A DNA stretch of 64,000 bases from Ignatzschineria cameli (GTDB lineage: Bacteria; Pseudomonadota; Gammaproteobacteria; Cardiobacteriales; Wohlfahrtiimonadaceae), in NCBI RefSeq assembly GCF_003121895.1, contig NZ_QEWW01000001.1, forward strand, positions 496,001-560,000, given 5' to 3'. The number at the start of each line of letters is the position of its first letter. Within the stretch, counting starts at the first letter, position 1. The notes under the pieces were generated by a model that saw only the letters and a program-made list of their open reading frames with translations, had not been told where the DNA came from and did no database searches. The position numbers and the translations under genes are program-made. This document shows positions 1 through 7,971 of this stretch, piece after piece.

Positions 1-311
1 AAAGCCCCGAGCAGAATTAGATAGGTGAATAGTTTTCGACTATTACCGTTGCCAAATCTGGCAATATGTAAGGCCGCCCATTTAAAAAAGCCTGCTTCAT
101 CTAAAATTAAACTAATAATAATAATGGCGATAAAAGTAATCGTCGCATTCCAAATAATTTCCCAAACGAGGGGAATATCCTCAAAGGTAATCACCCCAAA
201 TAAAAGTGCTAATATAGCGCCAATAGATGCGCTCCAACCAATTCCTAAACCTTTGGGTTGCCATATGACTAACACCAAAGTCAGTATAAATATAATAATT
301 GCTGCTATCAT
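1..311 (-). CDS. arsB: ArsB arsenite efflux pump, N-terminal part (cut by window edge)
   Basis: The leftmost 311 bases, read leftward, encode 103 residues that match the start of the ArsB arsenite/antimonite antiporter: a first membrane helix, the stretch [11 protein letters not shown], and further hydrophobic helices. The start is the ATG at 309-311, preceded by an AGGAA ribosome site. ArsB is a 12-helix inner-membrane pump that exports As(III), alone or energised by the ArsA ATPase encoded just upstream (82 bp gap). The remainder lies outside the window, so completeness cannot be judged. It is the last visible gene of the leftward ars operon. Confidence 0.9.
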   Translation of the reverse strand, partial: MIAAIIIFILTLVLVIWQPKGLGIGWSASIGAILALLFGVITFEDIPLVWEIIWNATITFIAIIIISLILDEAGFFKWAALHIARFGNGNSRKLFTYLILLGA

Positions 312-333
312 CAGTAATTTCCTAAAAAAAGAT

Positions 334-362
334 AAATAAGCCCCTAATAAAGGAGCTTATCA
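334..362 (-). terminator. Hairpin with T-rich tail between arsA and arsB
   Basis: Read leftward, an imperfect stem ATAAGCTCC/GGGGCTTAT is followed by TTATCTTTTTTT just before the arsB ribosome site. It resembles a weak intrinsic terminator or attenuator that could lower arsB expression relative to arsA. It could also be an mRNA-stability hairpin. Confidence 0.4.
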
Positions 363-393
363 ATATATGATTTATTTATAAAAAGAATGCTTA

Positions 394-2145
394 TCAGTGA
401 TGAGAAAGTTTACTTAATCCTTCTATGCCCACAGGCTCATCATTTTGTAACCTAACAAGCGCTAAGTTTTCTTGACGTTTTGATACCTTTTCAATTTCCT
501 CTTTTTCTTTCAAGGCTCGCTCTTTTAGGAGTCCTGATCGAGTAGGATGATTGACTAAACTGTTATTGACGATCCAGCCCCATGGTTGAATTCCTGCTCT
601 ACCTAAATCTTCTTCAAGATGCTGAGCTTCTGTAATAGGCGTTGTTTCCGCAAGTGTCACAAGAATAATCTTTGTTTTATCGGGATCTTGAATCTGCATC
701 ATCGGCGTTGTAACGCCTTTACTACCCATTTGCTTAATCACTTCATTGTGATAGGCACCTGTTGCATCTAATAATAGTAGTGTATGCCCCGTTGGCGCTG
801 TATCCATTACGACAATCTTTTTACTAGATTCTCTGATAATTCTCGAGAATGCTTGGAAAATCGCAATCTCTTCGGTACAAGGTGATCTTAAATCTTCCTC
901 TAAAACAGCTTTTTCACTATCACTTAAATTATCCCCATGGCGTTTCATCACTTCCCCACGATATCTTTCAGTTTCCGCAGTAGGATCAATGCGACTGATG
1001 GTTAAATTGCTCAACGCTTCATCATTTAAAGTCGATGCTAAATGTGCTGCAGGATCAGATGTCGATAGATGAACCTGTTTCCCCATTTGCGCTAATTTAA
1101 CGGCAATTGCTGCGGCCATCGTTGTTTTCCCGACACCGCCCTTCCCCATTAGCATTAATAATCCCGTATCCTTTTGAGCAAGTTTTTCTACCATAGTTGC
1201 TAAATTGGGAACAGTAACATTGATTGCTTCGGGTGTTATCAATGTTTCAAACGAGAGATTCTCACGATTTAACAGTAATCTTAAGTAATCAATCCCCACT
1301 AAATTAAAGGGTTTTAAAGGGATATAATCAATCGATAATTTCTCAAGATTTGATGGGATGGCTTTTAGAATTTTCTGCTCTCTTTCATAAATTGTAGCCC
1401 CTAGTTCATCCTTCTGCGCTTCTTCTTTAGGAAATAAGCCATTGATCACGAGATATTGTTTATGAATTCCAAGAGCATACAGTTCATCGAAAGTTTTAGA
1501 TACCTCATTGATTGCACTTCTTTGCGCTCGAGAGACAAGAACCATCGTTGTCATTTTTTCATCAGCTAAAGCATCAACCGCAGCTTTATATTGAGTTTTC
1601 TGTTTTTCTAGTCCTGCTAAAGGTCCTAAACAAGAAGCGCCTTCTGGTGAAGCTTCTAAGAATTCGCTCCAAGCACCTGGCAACGATAGCATTCTAATAG
1701 TATGACCAGTGGGTGCTGTATCAAAGACAATATGATCAAATTCACGCTTAATATCACTATTTGTTAATAGTGCTGTAAACTCATCAAATGCCGCAATTTC
1801 AGTGGTACATGCTCCAGATAATTGCTCTTCTATTCCGGCAATAACATCTTCAGGAAGTGTGCCTTTAATAGGATCAATTATTTTTTTACGATAGGCTTCA
1901 GCCGCATCGTGAGGATTAATTTCAATCGCTGAAAGATTTGAAACAGCCTTTATCTCGGTAATATGTGAACCTACTTTTTGCCCGAATACTTGAGCAATAT
2001 TAGAAGCAGGATCGGTACTAACAATTAATACCTTTTTCCCCATATCCGCCAGCGTTACAGCCGTGGAGGCGGCAATAGATGTTTTTCCAACACCGCCTTT
2101 ACCGGTAAAAAATAGAAAGGGAGAGGCATGTTTAATAAAATTCAT
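394..2145 (-). CDS. arsA: ArsA arsenite-stimulated efflux ATPase
   Basis: This 583-residue protein is the full two-domain ATPase that drives ArsB. Each half carries a deviant Walker A motif GKGGVGKT (residues 15-22 and 334-341) and a DTAPTGHT signature (142-149, and again in the second half). The three arsenite-binding cysteines of the R773 enzyme are present at 113, 172 and 423. The start at 2145 has an AGGAG ribosome site and lies 23 bp after arsD. Cytosolic ArsA takes As(III) from ArsD and docks on ArsB at the membrane. Nothing is truncated, so the pump should be ATP-coupled. Confidence 0.97.
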   Translation of the reverse strand: MNFIKHASPFLFFTGKGGVGKTSIAASTAVTLADMGKKVLIVSTDPASNIAQVFGQKVGSHITEIKAVSNLSAIEINPHDAAEAYRKKIIDPIKGTLPEDVIAGIEEQLSGACTTEIAAFDEFTALLTNSDIKREFDHIVFDTAPTGHTIRMLSLPGAWSEFLEASPEGASCLGPLAGLEKQKTQYKAAVDALADEKMTTMVLVSRAQRSAINEVSKTFDELYALGIHKQYLVINGLFPKEEAQKDELGATIYEREQKILKAIPSNLEKLSIDYIPLKPFNLVGIDYLRLLLNRENLSFETLITPEAINVTVPNLATMVEKLAQKDTGLLMLMGKGGVGKTTMAAAIAVKLAQMGKQVHLSTSDPAAHLASTLNDEALSNLTISRIDPTAETERYRGEVMKRHGDNLSDSEKAVLEEDLRSPCTEEIAIFQAFSRIIRESSKKIVVMDTAPTGHTLLLLDATGAYHNEVIKQMGSKGVTTPMMQIQDPDKTKIILVTLAETTPITEAQHLEEDLGRAGIQPWGWIVNNSLVNHPTRSGLLKERALKEKEEIEKVSKRQENLALVRLQNDEPVGIEGLSKLSHH

Positions 2146-2168
2146 ATCAATAACTCCTAGTTCAACCG

Positions 2169-2465
2169 CTATAAAAGCGCTAACAGATCTTTTTCTTGAG
2201 GATAACTTTTAGAGAAGGCGATCACTTCATCGATGATCACTATCGGTAGCGCCGAACTTCCCTCTGCTTCTAATAAATTTTTCACAAGAGTGTTCTCAGC
2301 AAATTTCGCTGGCTCTTGACCTAAATTATACCGAGTCACGGGATAACCTTTCTTCTTCAAGGATTCAACAATTCCCGCCATTCTTACTAATTCATCATCA
2401 GGAGTTGCGCCACAAACGCCGGTACTGCAACATAATGCTGGATCAAAAATTTCGATTTTTTTCAT
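2169..2465 (-). CDS. arsD: ArsD arsenite metallochaperone (short form)
   Basis: This 98-residue protein has the thioredoxin-like ArsD fold and its metal-binding trio Cys12, Cys13 and Cys18 (DPALCCSTGVCG). ArsD passes As(III) to ArsA and is a weak repressor. The R773 protein is about 120 residues and has further cysteine pairs near its C-terminus; those are absent here. They are known to be dispensable for chaperone activity, so this form should work as a chaperone. TAAGGAAA sits 8 bases before the start. It lies between arsC and arsA, the usual arsD-arsA pairing. Confidence 0.95.
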   Translation of the reverse strand: MKKIEIFDPALCCSTGVCGATPDDELVRMAGIVESLKKKGYPVTRYNLGQEPAKFAENTLVKNLLEAEGSSALPIVIIDEVIAFSKSYPQEKDLLALL

Positions 2466-2499
2466 AAATATTTCCTTACAATTGATATTTAAAAAGAAC

Positions 2500-2901
2500 C
2501 TAAACTACTTTTTCCCCATCTTCTTTATAAAAACTATTTAATTGAGGCTTGGTTAAGATTTCTAGGACTTTTTCAGAGGGTCTACAAAGAGCTGTACCTT
2601 TAGATGTAACAACAAAAGGCCTATTAATTAAAATTGGTGTTAGAAGCATATGATCAATAATCTGCTCTTCACTTAAAACTTGATTTTTTATTAATTCAAA
2701 TTCATTAACATTTTTTCTTAAAGCTTCACTTGGTTTCAGTCCAGCAGAAAAAATTAATTTTTTTAGTTCATGTTTTAAAGGAGGTGTTTTCAAGTATTCA
2801 ATAATAATAGGCTCAATCCCAGTATTTCTAATCAGCCCTAAAACATTTCTTGAAGTGCCACAATCTGGATTGTGATAAATAATTACTTCATTATTTTTCA
2901 T
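2500..2901 (-). CDS. arsC: ArsC arsenate reductase, glutaredoxin-dependent type
   Basis: This 133-residue protein reduces arsenate to arsenite so that it can be exported. It matches the R773/E. coli class: HNPDCGTSR places the catalytic cysteine at residue 14, and the arginines that bind the oxyanion are present at 62, 94 and 107 (LRKN, INRP, CRPSE). This class takes electrons from glutathione and glutaredoxin. It is the first enzyme gene after the repressors, and two repressor-like palindromes lie just upstream. Its ribosome site is poor (only TAGAGA). Confidence 0.95.
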   Translation of the reverse strand: MKNNEVIIYHNPDCGTSRNVLGLIRNTGIEPIIIEYLKTPPLKHELKKLIFSAGLKPSEALRKNVNEFELIKNQVLSEEQIIDHMLLTPILINRPFVVTSKGTALCRPSEKVLEILTKPQLNSFYKEDGEKVV

Positions 2902-2940
2902 TTTATAAATCTCTATTTTTAAATTTTAATAAATCAACTA

Positions 2941-3002
2941 TTCAACAACTATTGAAATATTTCAGGAGAAGCTTATATACCAATTATTCAACTAGTATTG
3001 AA
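2941..3002 (-). promoter_or_regulatory. Twin ArsR-type operators upstream of arsC
   Basis: Two copies of the dyad TTCAA-N6-TTGAA lie at 2941-2956 and 2987-3002, 46 bp apart. The spacers differ (CAACTA and CTAGTA) while the arms are identical, which is what selection for a protein site would leave. They sit between arsR1 and arsC, so they probably control arsCDAB separately from the repressor genes. ArsR binding is inferred, not shown. Confidence 0.6.
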
Positions 3003-3039
3003 ATATTAGATGAGTAATTATATATACAACATCCTAAAA

Positions 3040-3384
3040 TTATCTTAAAACATTTTTAAGTTTGGGATGTTTCTCTCGAATAGATAAACAATGGTTTGGG
3101 TTATTAAAACAACATTCATCAGTTAAAAATTCTACTAAAGATAACATTAAATCAATATTAGCTTTATAACGTAGGAACCTTCCTTCTTGCTCTACATATA
3201 GCATTTCAGCGTGTACAAGAGCCTTTAAATGAAAGGATAAATTAGTATTAGGAATATCCAGTAGAGTTGCTATTTCTCCTGCAACTAAACCTGAATCACC
3301 ATACTTAACTAATAAGCGGTATACATCCAATCTGACCTCAGACGATAATGCTTCAAACATTTTTATTGCAATTTTCTTTTCCAT
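3040..3384 (-). CDS. arsR: ArsR-family arsenic repressor with three C-terminal cysteines
   Basis: This 114-residue protein is an ArsR/SmtB winged-helix repressor (recognition helix around NTNLSFHLKAL, residues 46-55). It lacks the helix-3 ELCVC arsenic site of E. coli ArsR. Instead it ends in CC-x6-C (Cys91, 92, 99), the layout known from Acidithiobacillus ferrooxidans ArsR, where three cysteines bind trivalent arsenic. The twin dyads at 2941-3002 lie directly downstream, upstream of arsC. It follows the second repressor gene by 54 bp. Arsenite as its signal is inferred from the cysteine pattern. Confidence 0.9.
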   Translation of the reverse strand: MEKKIAIKMFEALSSEVRLDVYRLLVKYGDSGLVAGEIATLLDIPNTNLSFHLKALVHAEMLYVEQEGRFLRYKANIDLMLSLVEFLTDECCFNNPNHCLSIREKHPKLKNVLR

Positions 3385-3438
3385 ATTTTGATACTATAAC
3401 TTCTATTGAAATAATGCAAATAATCTATATGATTTTTT

Positions 3439-3729
3439 CTAATAGCCCAAACAACATTCTTCTTTTAAAAAATTAATAATTTCATCAAGTTTAGTATAAA
3501 CAGGAATACATCTGACAATTCTCCCTTCCTTTTTCTGATCAATGAGGCCAACATTAACCATTCTCGATAGATGATGTGAAAGAGTCGAATTGGGAATATT
3601 TAATTTTTGTTGTATGTCTCCAACTATAGCACCTTCGGTTCCTGATTTTACTAAATAACGAAAAATCGCCAATCGATGGACATTTCCTAATTCAGCTAAA
3701 CATTTAGCAATATTTTCATGTTGTTGCAT
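3439..3729 (-). CDS. ArsR-family repressor with a C-terminal Cys pair, beside arsP
   Basis: This ArsR/SmtB winged-helix protein ends in EECCLGY, a vicinal cysteine pair without a third nearby cysteine. The same two-cysteine arrangement occurs in Shewanella ArsR, which prefers methylarsenite and controls arsP. Here arsP is the divergent neighbour, so an organoarsenical sensor is a reasonable inference. I chose the ATG at 3729 (96 residues) because AAAGG lies 8 bases before it; an in-frame ATG at 3753 would add eight residues but has no ribosome site. The protein resembles arsR1 but is clearly a different paralogue. Confidence 0.85.
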   Translation of the reverse strand: MQQHENIAKCLAELGNVHRLAIFRYLVKSGTEGAIVGDIQQKLNIPNSTLSHHLSRMVNVGLIDQKKEGRIVRCIPVYTKLDEIINFLKEECCLGY

Positions 3730-3775
3730 GGTGATAACCTTTTTTAATTTCATTATATGGATCTTCCCATTATAG

Positions 3776-3825
3776 TTGACATCCTAAATTTTGTTGTATA
3801 ACTTATATTTCTATATTTCTAGAAA
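3776..3825 (+). promoter_or_regulatory. arsP promoter and overlapping palindrome
   Basis: A perfect -35 TTGACA (3776-3781) is followed, after a short 15-base spacer, by TATAAC (3797-3802). A 10-base perfect palindrome TTTCTAGAAA lies at 3816-3825, near the expected transcript start, where a bound repressor would block transcription. Assignment to the neighbouring ArsR is inference. Confidence 0.45.
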
Positions 3826-3852
3826 CATAAAATAATGAAAAGGATGGTATCA

Positions 3853-4800
3853 ATGACTGAAGAACTAAAGAATGCTATTGAAATGTTTATTTTTCTAGCA
3901 TTCGAATTATCTATTCTATTTATAGGAATAAGTTTTATTATTAGCTATTTGCAGGAGAGATTTCCTACTTTAAAGAATGGCTTTTTTCTTAAAAAAAATA
4001 ATAAAAGTAGCTATTTAATTGCTGCCGGATTTGGTGCTATAACCCCATTTTGTAGCTGCTCTACTATCCCTATGTTAAAAGGTATGTTAAAGGCAAAAGC
4101 TGGATTTGGCCCAACTATGGTTTTTCTATTTGTTTCGCCATTGCTAAATCCTATTATTGTTGGCCTGCTGTTAATAACTTTTGGCTTTAAAATAACAACT
4201 ATTTATGCTTTCTCTGCACTTTTAGTTTCATTATTTTCAGGCTGGATGCTGCAAAAAATAAACTTTGATCGCTATATTATTGAAGAAAAAGTACAGGAAA
4301 ATAGTAGTTGCCAAAATAACCACTGTGAATCTAGTTTATTAGCAGAAGTAAATACGAGATGCGATAAAAAAATGGCTTCCCCTAGGAAGAAGATAAACTT
4401 AAAAAAAATCTGGATTAATGCATGGCTAGAATACAAAAAATTATCTTTATATTTATTTATAGGGATTGCTATTGGAAGCTTCATTTATGGTTTTATTCCA
4501 ACAGAATTTCTAGCTAAATATACCAGTGATGATAATCCGTTTGCGATACCTCTAGCTGCTATCATAGGTATTCCCCTATATGTTAGAGCTGAAACAGTTA
4601 TTCCTTTAGCATCTGGATTATTAGCTAAAGGAGTAGGAACAGGAACAGTCCTAGCATTAATTATTGGTAGTGCTGGTGCGAGCATTACAGAGTTAATTTT
4701 ATTAAAATCGATATTTAGAACTCAATTATTAATAGCTTTTGTTGTCATAATATTAGGAATGGCTTTACTTGCGGGCTATTGTGCATATCTATTTTTTTAA
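3853..4800 (+). CDS. arsP: ArsP-type organoarsenical efflux permease
   Basis: This membrane permease of about 315 residues (DUF318 family, about eight helices) has the hallmark FCSCS motif (residues 66-70) followed by the conserved VSPLLNP segment. In Campylobacter ArsP this region serves export of trivalent methyl- and phenyl-arsenicals. The central cytoplasmic loop also has scattered cysteines (SCQNNHC). I prefer the ATG at 3853, which has AAAAGG 9 bases upstream; in-frame ATGs at 3835 and 3844 lack such a site. It is divergent from an ArsR gene and followed by a terminator, so it is a single-gene unit. Confidence 0.88.
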   Translation: MTEELKNAIEMFIFLAFELSILFIGISFIISYLQERFPTLKNGFFLKKNNKSSYLIAAGFGAITPFCSCSTIPMLKGMLKAKAGFGPTMVFLFVSPLLNPIIVGLLLITFGFKITTIYAFSALLVSLFSGWMLQKINFDRYIIEEKVQENSSCQNNHCESSLLAEVNTRCDKKMASPRKKINLKKIWINAWLEYKKLSLYLFIGIAIGSFIYGFIPTEFLAKYTSDDNPFAIPLAAIIGIPLYVRAETVIPLASGLLAKGVGTGTVLALIIGSAGASITELILLKSIFRTQLLIAFVVIILGMALLAGYCAYLFF

Positions 4801-4806
4801 ATGAAT

Positions 4807-4838
4807 CAAAAGGCTCTGCTGTTATGTAGAGCCTTTTA
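4807..4838 (+). terminator. Intrinsic terminator after arsP
   Basis: The stem AAAGGCTCT/AGAGCCTTT with a short loop ends in TTTT, seven bases after the arsP stop codon. Confidence 0.85.
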
Positions 4839-4909
4839 AATTATCGAGGCATTTAAAAAGAAATTAGCGAGGGATTGATATTCGTAAAAAATTATTTGAT
4901 ATCATTTTA

Positions 4910-5051
4910 CTCAATTAAATTATCACGTAATAATTTAAATCTAGTATTAGCTACTTGTATCGCTCTGTAAGCGCTATCTGAAATAAACTAGGGGTATTAA
5001 ACTCATTTTCAATACGGTAAAATTATATGTTTGGTAATATTGATCTAACCA
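4910..5051 (-). pseudogene. Decayed partial copy of the adjacent vapD-like gene
   Basis: About 140 bases directly beyond the vapD-like stop codon align, with small indels, to bases 5134-5286 of that gene: CGTAATAATT, the CTATCTGA/CTATCAGA stretch and GATCTAACCA/GATTAAACCA all line up. The copy covers the segment after the WFNP motif and part of the C-terminal helix. Its reading frame has several stops and there is no start. It is a head-to-tail partial duplication (or remnant of a second gene) in advanced decay. Confidence 0.7.
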
Positions 5052-5054
5052 CTT

Positions 5055-5504
5055 TTAAGTTTTAGAGTTATCTATATCTAGAATATGATTAAAATTCTGT
5101 TGTTCCTGTTTTGCTAGAATCTGTTCAATCTGAGCTTCACTCAATCCGCTTTCAATTAAACTCTCCCGTAATAATTCTAATCTCGCACGACTAGCCTGTT
5201 TTGCTTCATGGACTCTATCAGAGATAAATTGTGCGTTTAAATCACTCTCTAGTCGATAAAATCGAATATTAGATACACAGGGATTAAACCAATCAAATTT
5301 ATAGGTTACTTCCTGGATCGCAATCGTTCCATGCGCTTCACTAATATTTTCATCACCTAAATAGACACTACCCTGAATATTTTTAAACCCATGCTTTTCT
5401 AAGACACGTCTAATATCGGCATATGCGTTGTTTGGATTATTATGATGATACTTTTCAGCCAAACAGTTGGTATCCATATCAAAGGTTATTAAATAACGAC
5501 TCAT
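5055..5504 (-). CDS. VapD-family (Cas2-like) protein with C-terminal extension
   Basis: This 149-residue protein matches the VapD family over residues 1-100: an N-terminal beta strand YLITFDMDT, then YADIRRVLEKHGFKNIQGSVYLGDE, and WFNP-x5-IRFYRLES. VapD proteins have a ferredoxin-like Cas2 fold, and some are endoribonucleases acting in toxin-antitoxin-like units. Typical members are about 90-95 residues; this one adds a charged helical tail of about 45 residues (103-149). No antitoxin-like partner is adjacent. The gene has a GGGAGAAG ribosome site and sits in the AT-rich island by the ars genes. Toxicity or RNase activity is not shown by sequence. Confidence 0.75.
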   Translation of the reverse strand: MSRYLITFDMDTNCLAEKYHHNNPNNAYADIRRVLEKHGFKNIQGSVYLGDENISEAHGTIAIQEVTYKFDWFNPCVSNIRFYRLESDLNAQFISDRVHEAKQASRARLELLRESLIESGLSEAQIEQILAKQEQQNFNHILDIDNSKT

Positions 5505-5615
5505 TAAAATTCTTCTCCCGTCCTATCGGTATAGTACAAAGAAATATAAATCTACTCTCAATAGTGTACTTCATTTTTAAAGACCAGTTATAACCTCTCT
5601 ATAAAGATATTAAGA

Positions 5616-6320
5616 TCACTTCGATAATAAATAGAGCCCATATTCACCCACGCCGAAGACGGCGACGCCATTTGTCATCTCAAAGCAGTTATCGATCTTC
5701 CAGGTTGAAGGATTAAACCATTGATCACTCTCTTCTCTATAGCGCGTATGCCAATCGATCCCTTCTGGATAGTTGAGCATCACAACCCATCCTTTATCGC
5801 AATGGTGAATCTCACCATCCTTCTCATATTGATACACCTCGGCAAGTTCAAGGGCGATTCCTTGATAGTTGAATTCAAAGGCGGAAGTTGGGAGATGATG
5901 AATCGCTTGAGGCGTTGAAAAACGGACACTATCGATGCCTTGGCGGATATCTTTTAGACTCTCTAACGGATAATCTGTGGGGGAATCGAGATTAATCCAT
6001 GATTGTGCCGGGATCACTATCTCGCCAAAACTTAAATCTTCTTCTACTTGAAAATAACGCTTATTAAGCTCTTCTAAAGCTCGCTTTTCAGCGATCAGAT
6101 CGGTGATTTCTGTAACAAAGATGGTCCAAAGAAGCATGACTGCCGGGAAAACCGTAATCACCATCGATAGATTGATTCCAAAGAGTTTGAGCTTAGAGAT
6201 CTCTCTCGATCCTCGTAAATAACGCCGGCGATAGATCCACAAACCTAAAAAGAGTAGAAAGCCAAGGATGGCAATAAAGATAACAATAATAAAACCACCA
6301 GCAGCAGCGGAAGCGCCCAT
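5616..6320 (-). CDS. Unknown membrane-anchored protein
   Basis: I do not recognise this 234-residue protein. It has two N-terminal membrane helices (about 9-29 and 47-70) separated by a basic loop (YRRRYLRGSR). A soluble domain of about 160 residues follows, with two cysteines (HHCDKGW and DNCFEM) and several tryptophans. By the positive-inside rule the short basic loop is cytoplasmic, placing the large domain outside, where the two cysteines could form a disulphide. AGAGAGG gives it a good ribosome site. It is flanked by long non-coding stretches and probably has its own promoter. Confidence 0.7.
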   Translation of the reverse strand: MGASAAAGGFIIVIFIAILGFLLFLGLWIYRRRYLRGSREISKLKLFGINLSMVITVFPAVMLLWTIFVTEITDLIAEKRALEELNKRYFQVEEDLSFGEIVIPAQSWINLDSPTDYPLESLKDIRQGIDSVRFSTPQAIHHLPTSAFEFNYQGIALELAEVYQYEKDGEIHHCDKGWVVMLNYPEGIDWHTRYREESDQWFNPSTWKIDNCFEMTNGVAVFGVGEYGLYLLSK

Positions 6321-6877
6321 AAAGCCTCTCTTTTAAGGTATTGAAGGAGTCGTTCGGATCGATTACAGAAGAGCTCGCTCTTTGTGTATCTAAAATTTCA
6401 CGTTTGATCTTTACTATTGAAGATCAAGGTCGTTATCTTAACTCGATATTACAAATAGTGTCTATTACAATGCTAAATTTATCCATATAAATCATCAAGT
6501 TCACAAGCTTTATAGATTTTATTTTCTATTTTCTTATCTATTTACTTCTCTATTATTATTTACAGCTCTATTTCACAATAAATATCTTCAATTTAAAGAG
6601 GTCATCATTTCACTAAATCAGTGAAAAATATTCTAAATACTGAGCTTCGAAAGGTGTTAAAGTTATCAAATAGAATGTAGCTTTTTAACTAAAAATCGGT
6701 CCACATTATTTTGATTTAATTTAATTTGATTTGATTTTTAAAAAATTATCTCTTTTAAGATACCTATTTAAACTCACCTATTTAAATTTTAATTGAAGAC
6801 TAGTCAATATAATAAATAGGCTGATATATTCTTGATATATTTATCGATAACTACACCATAAAAGCGAGGTGATGAAG
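6321..6877. other. Long AT-rich intergenic stretch without a gene
   Basis: About 550 bases with stops in all frames. It is very AT-rich, includes a run of TTTGATT/TTTAATT-like repeats at 6711-6742, and should hold the divergent promoters of the unknown membrane protein and the AEC carrier. No clear operator or RNA gene is visible. Confidence 0.6.
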
Positions 6878-7846
6878 ATGATGATGACTGTATTAGATAC
6901 GACGCTCCCTATCGTCGTAACGCTGTTACTCGGTTTTTTTGCTGCATGGCATCATGATTTTACCAGTAGTGATGCGCCGATTTTAAACCGAATGGTCTTA
7001 ACGTATGCGGTGCCAATGGCGATTTTTGCCGGAACAATCACCACTTCTCGTGAGTATTTAATTGAAAGCCTCCCATTATTTACAACCATTACTGCCGGCG
7101 TCGTTATTACCTATATTGTTGTCTATTTTATTTCACGTCTCTTATTGAGATTATCCCTTAGTGCAAGTGCCTTGGTCGCGGTCGCTGTTGCCGGGCCGGC
7201 AGTTCCCTTCTTTGGGCCGGCAATTCTTGAAGGAGTCTTCGGTACAAGCGGCGCCGTCCCGATGGCAATAGGAAGTATCGTTATTAATGTCACTATCGTC
7301 CCCTTCACTGTTTATCTCTTAACTGTCGGAAGAATGAAATCTGAACGAGCAGAAAATAATAAAGAGATAGAAGAGCACGCAGGATCAATATTTATTGATC
7401 ACTTAAAAGAGACTGTACAAAAACCTTTAGTATGGGCACCTATACTTGCCGTTATTATTGTCTTCTCAGGGCTTGATCTCTCCTCACTCTTTGGGAAATC
7501 CTTGGATCTATTAGGATCATCCGCCTCTGGCGTTGCCCTCTTCGCTTCCGGGATTATGTTAGCTGCCTATAAAATCCGATTAGATTTTTTAACCTGGTTT
7601 ATCGTCATATTGAAGAATATCGCAGCGCCAGCGGCTATCTATTTTGCAGCTTCTGCATTAGGGCTTGATCATAAAACCGTAGCTCAAGCGGTAATCACAA
7701 TGGCAATCCCAGCAATGCCGATCATCGTTGTTTTTGCAATTGAATATAAGGTCGCAGAAAAGAATATGCCATCAGCACTGTTACTCAGCACCATTCTATC
7801 GCCATTAACAATTGGTGGGTTTATCTATCTGTTGACTGCTTTCTAA
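6878..7846 (+). CDS. AEC-family transporter (auxin efflux carrier/malonate permease type)
   Basis: This protein of about 322 residues has the ten-helix, two-half layout of the AEC family, with helix-breaking motifs such as NRMVLTYAVPMAIFAG near the start, GPAVPFFGPA in helix 4, and PAMPIIVVFA in the second half. Family members carry organic anions such as malonate; the substrate here is unknown. The start is uncertain: a GTG at 6869 and ATGs at 6872, 6878, 6881 and 6884 are in frame, and GCGAGGTG suits 6878 or 6881 best. A likely co-transcribed acetamidase/formamidase gene follows by 126 bp, hinting at an amide or carboxylate substrate. Confidence 0.85.
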   Translation: MMMTVLDTTLPIVVTLLLGFFAAWHHDFTSSDAPILNRMVLTYAVPMAIFAGTITTSREYLIESLPLFTTITAGVVITYIVVYFISRLLLRLSLSASALVAVAVAGPAVPFFGPAILEGVFGTSGAVPMAIGSIVINVTIVPFTVYLLTVGRMKSERAENNKEIEEHAGSIFIDHLKETVQKPLVWAPILAVIIVFSGLDLSSLFGKSLDLLGSSASGVALFASGIMLAAYKIRLDFLTWFIVILKNIAAPAAIYFAASALGLDHKTVAQAVITMAIPAMPIIVVFAIEYKVAEKNMPSALLLSTILSPLTIGGFIYLLTAF

Positions 7847-7971
7847 TAGGTTGTTTAATTTAAAAATAAAATGTAAATAATCTAATACATTGGTCAATAT
7901 TTTTATATAAAAGCATGATATCTTGGTAATAGGTCGTTTCGTTCTGTTTCACTTCAATATGAAGGGTCGAT

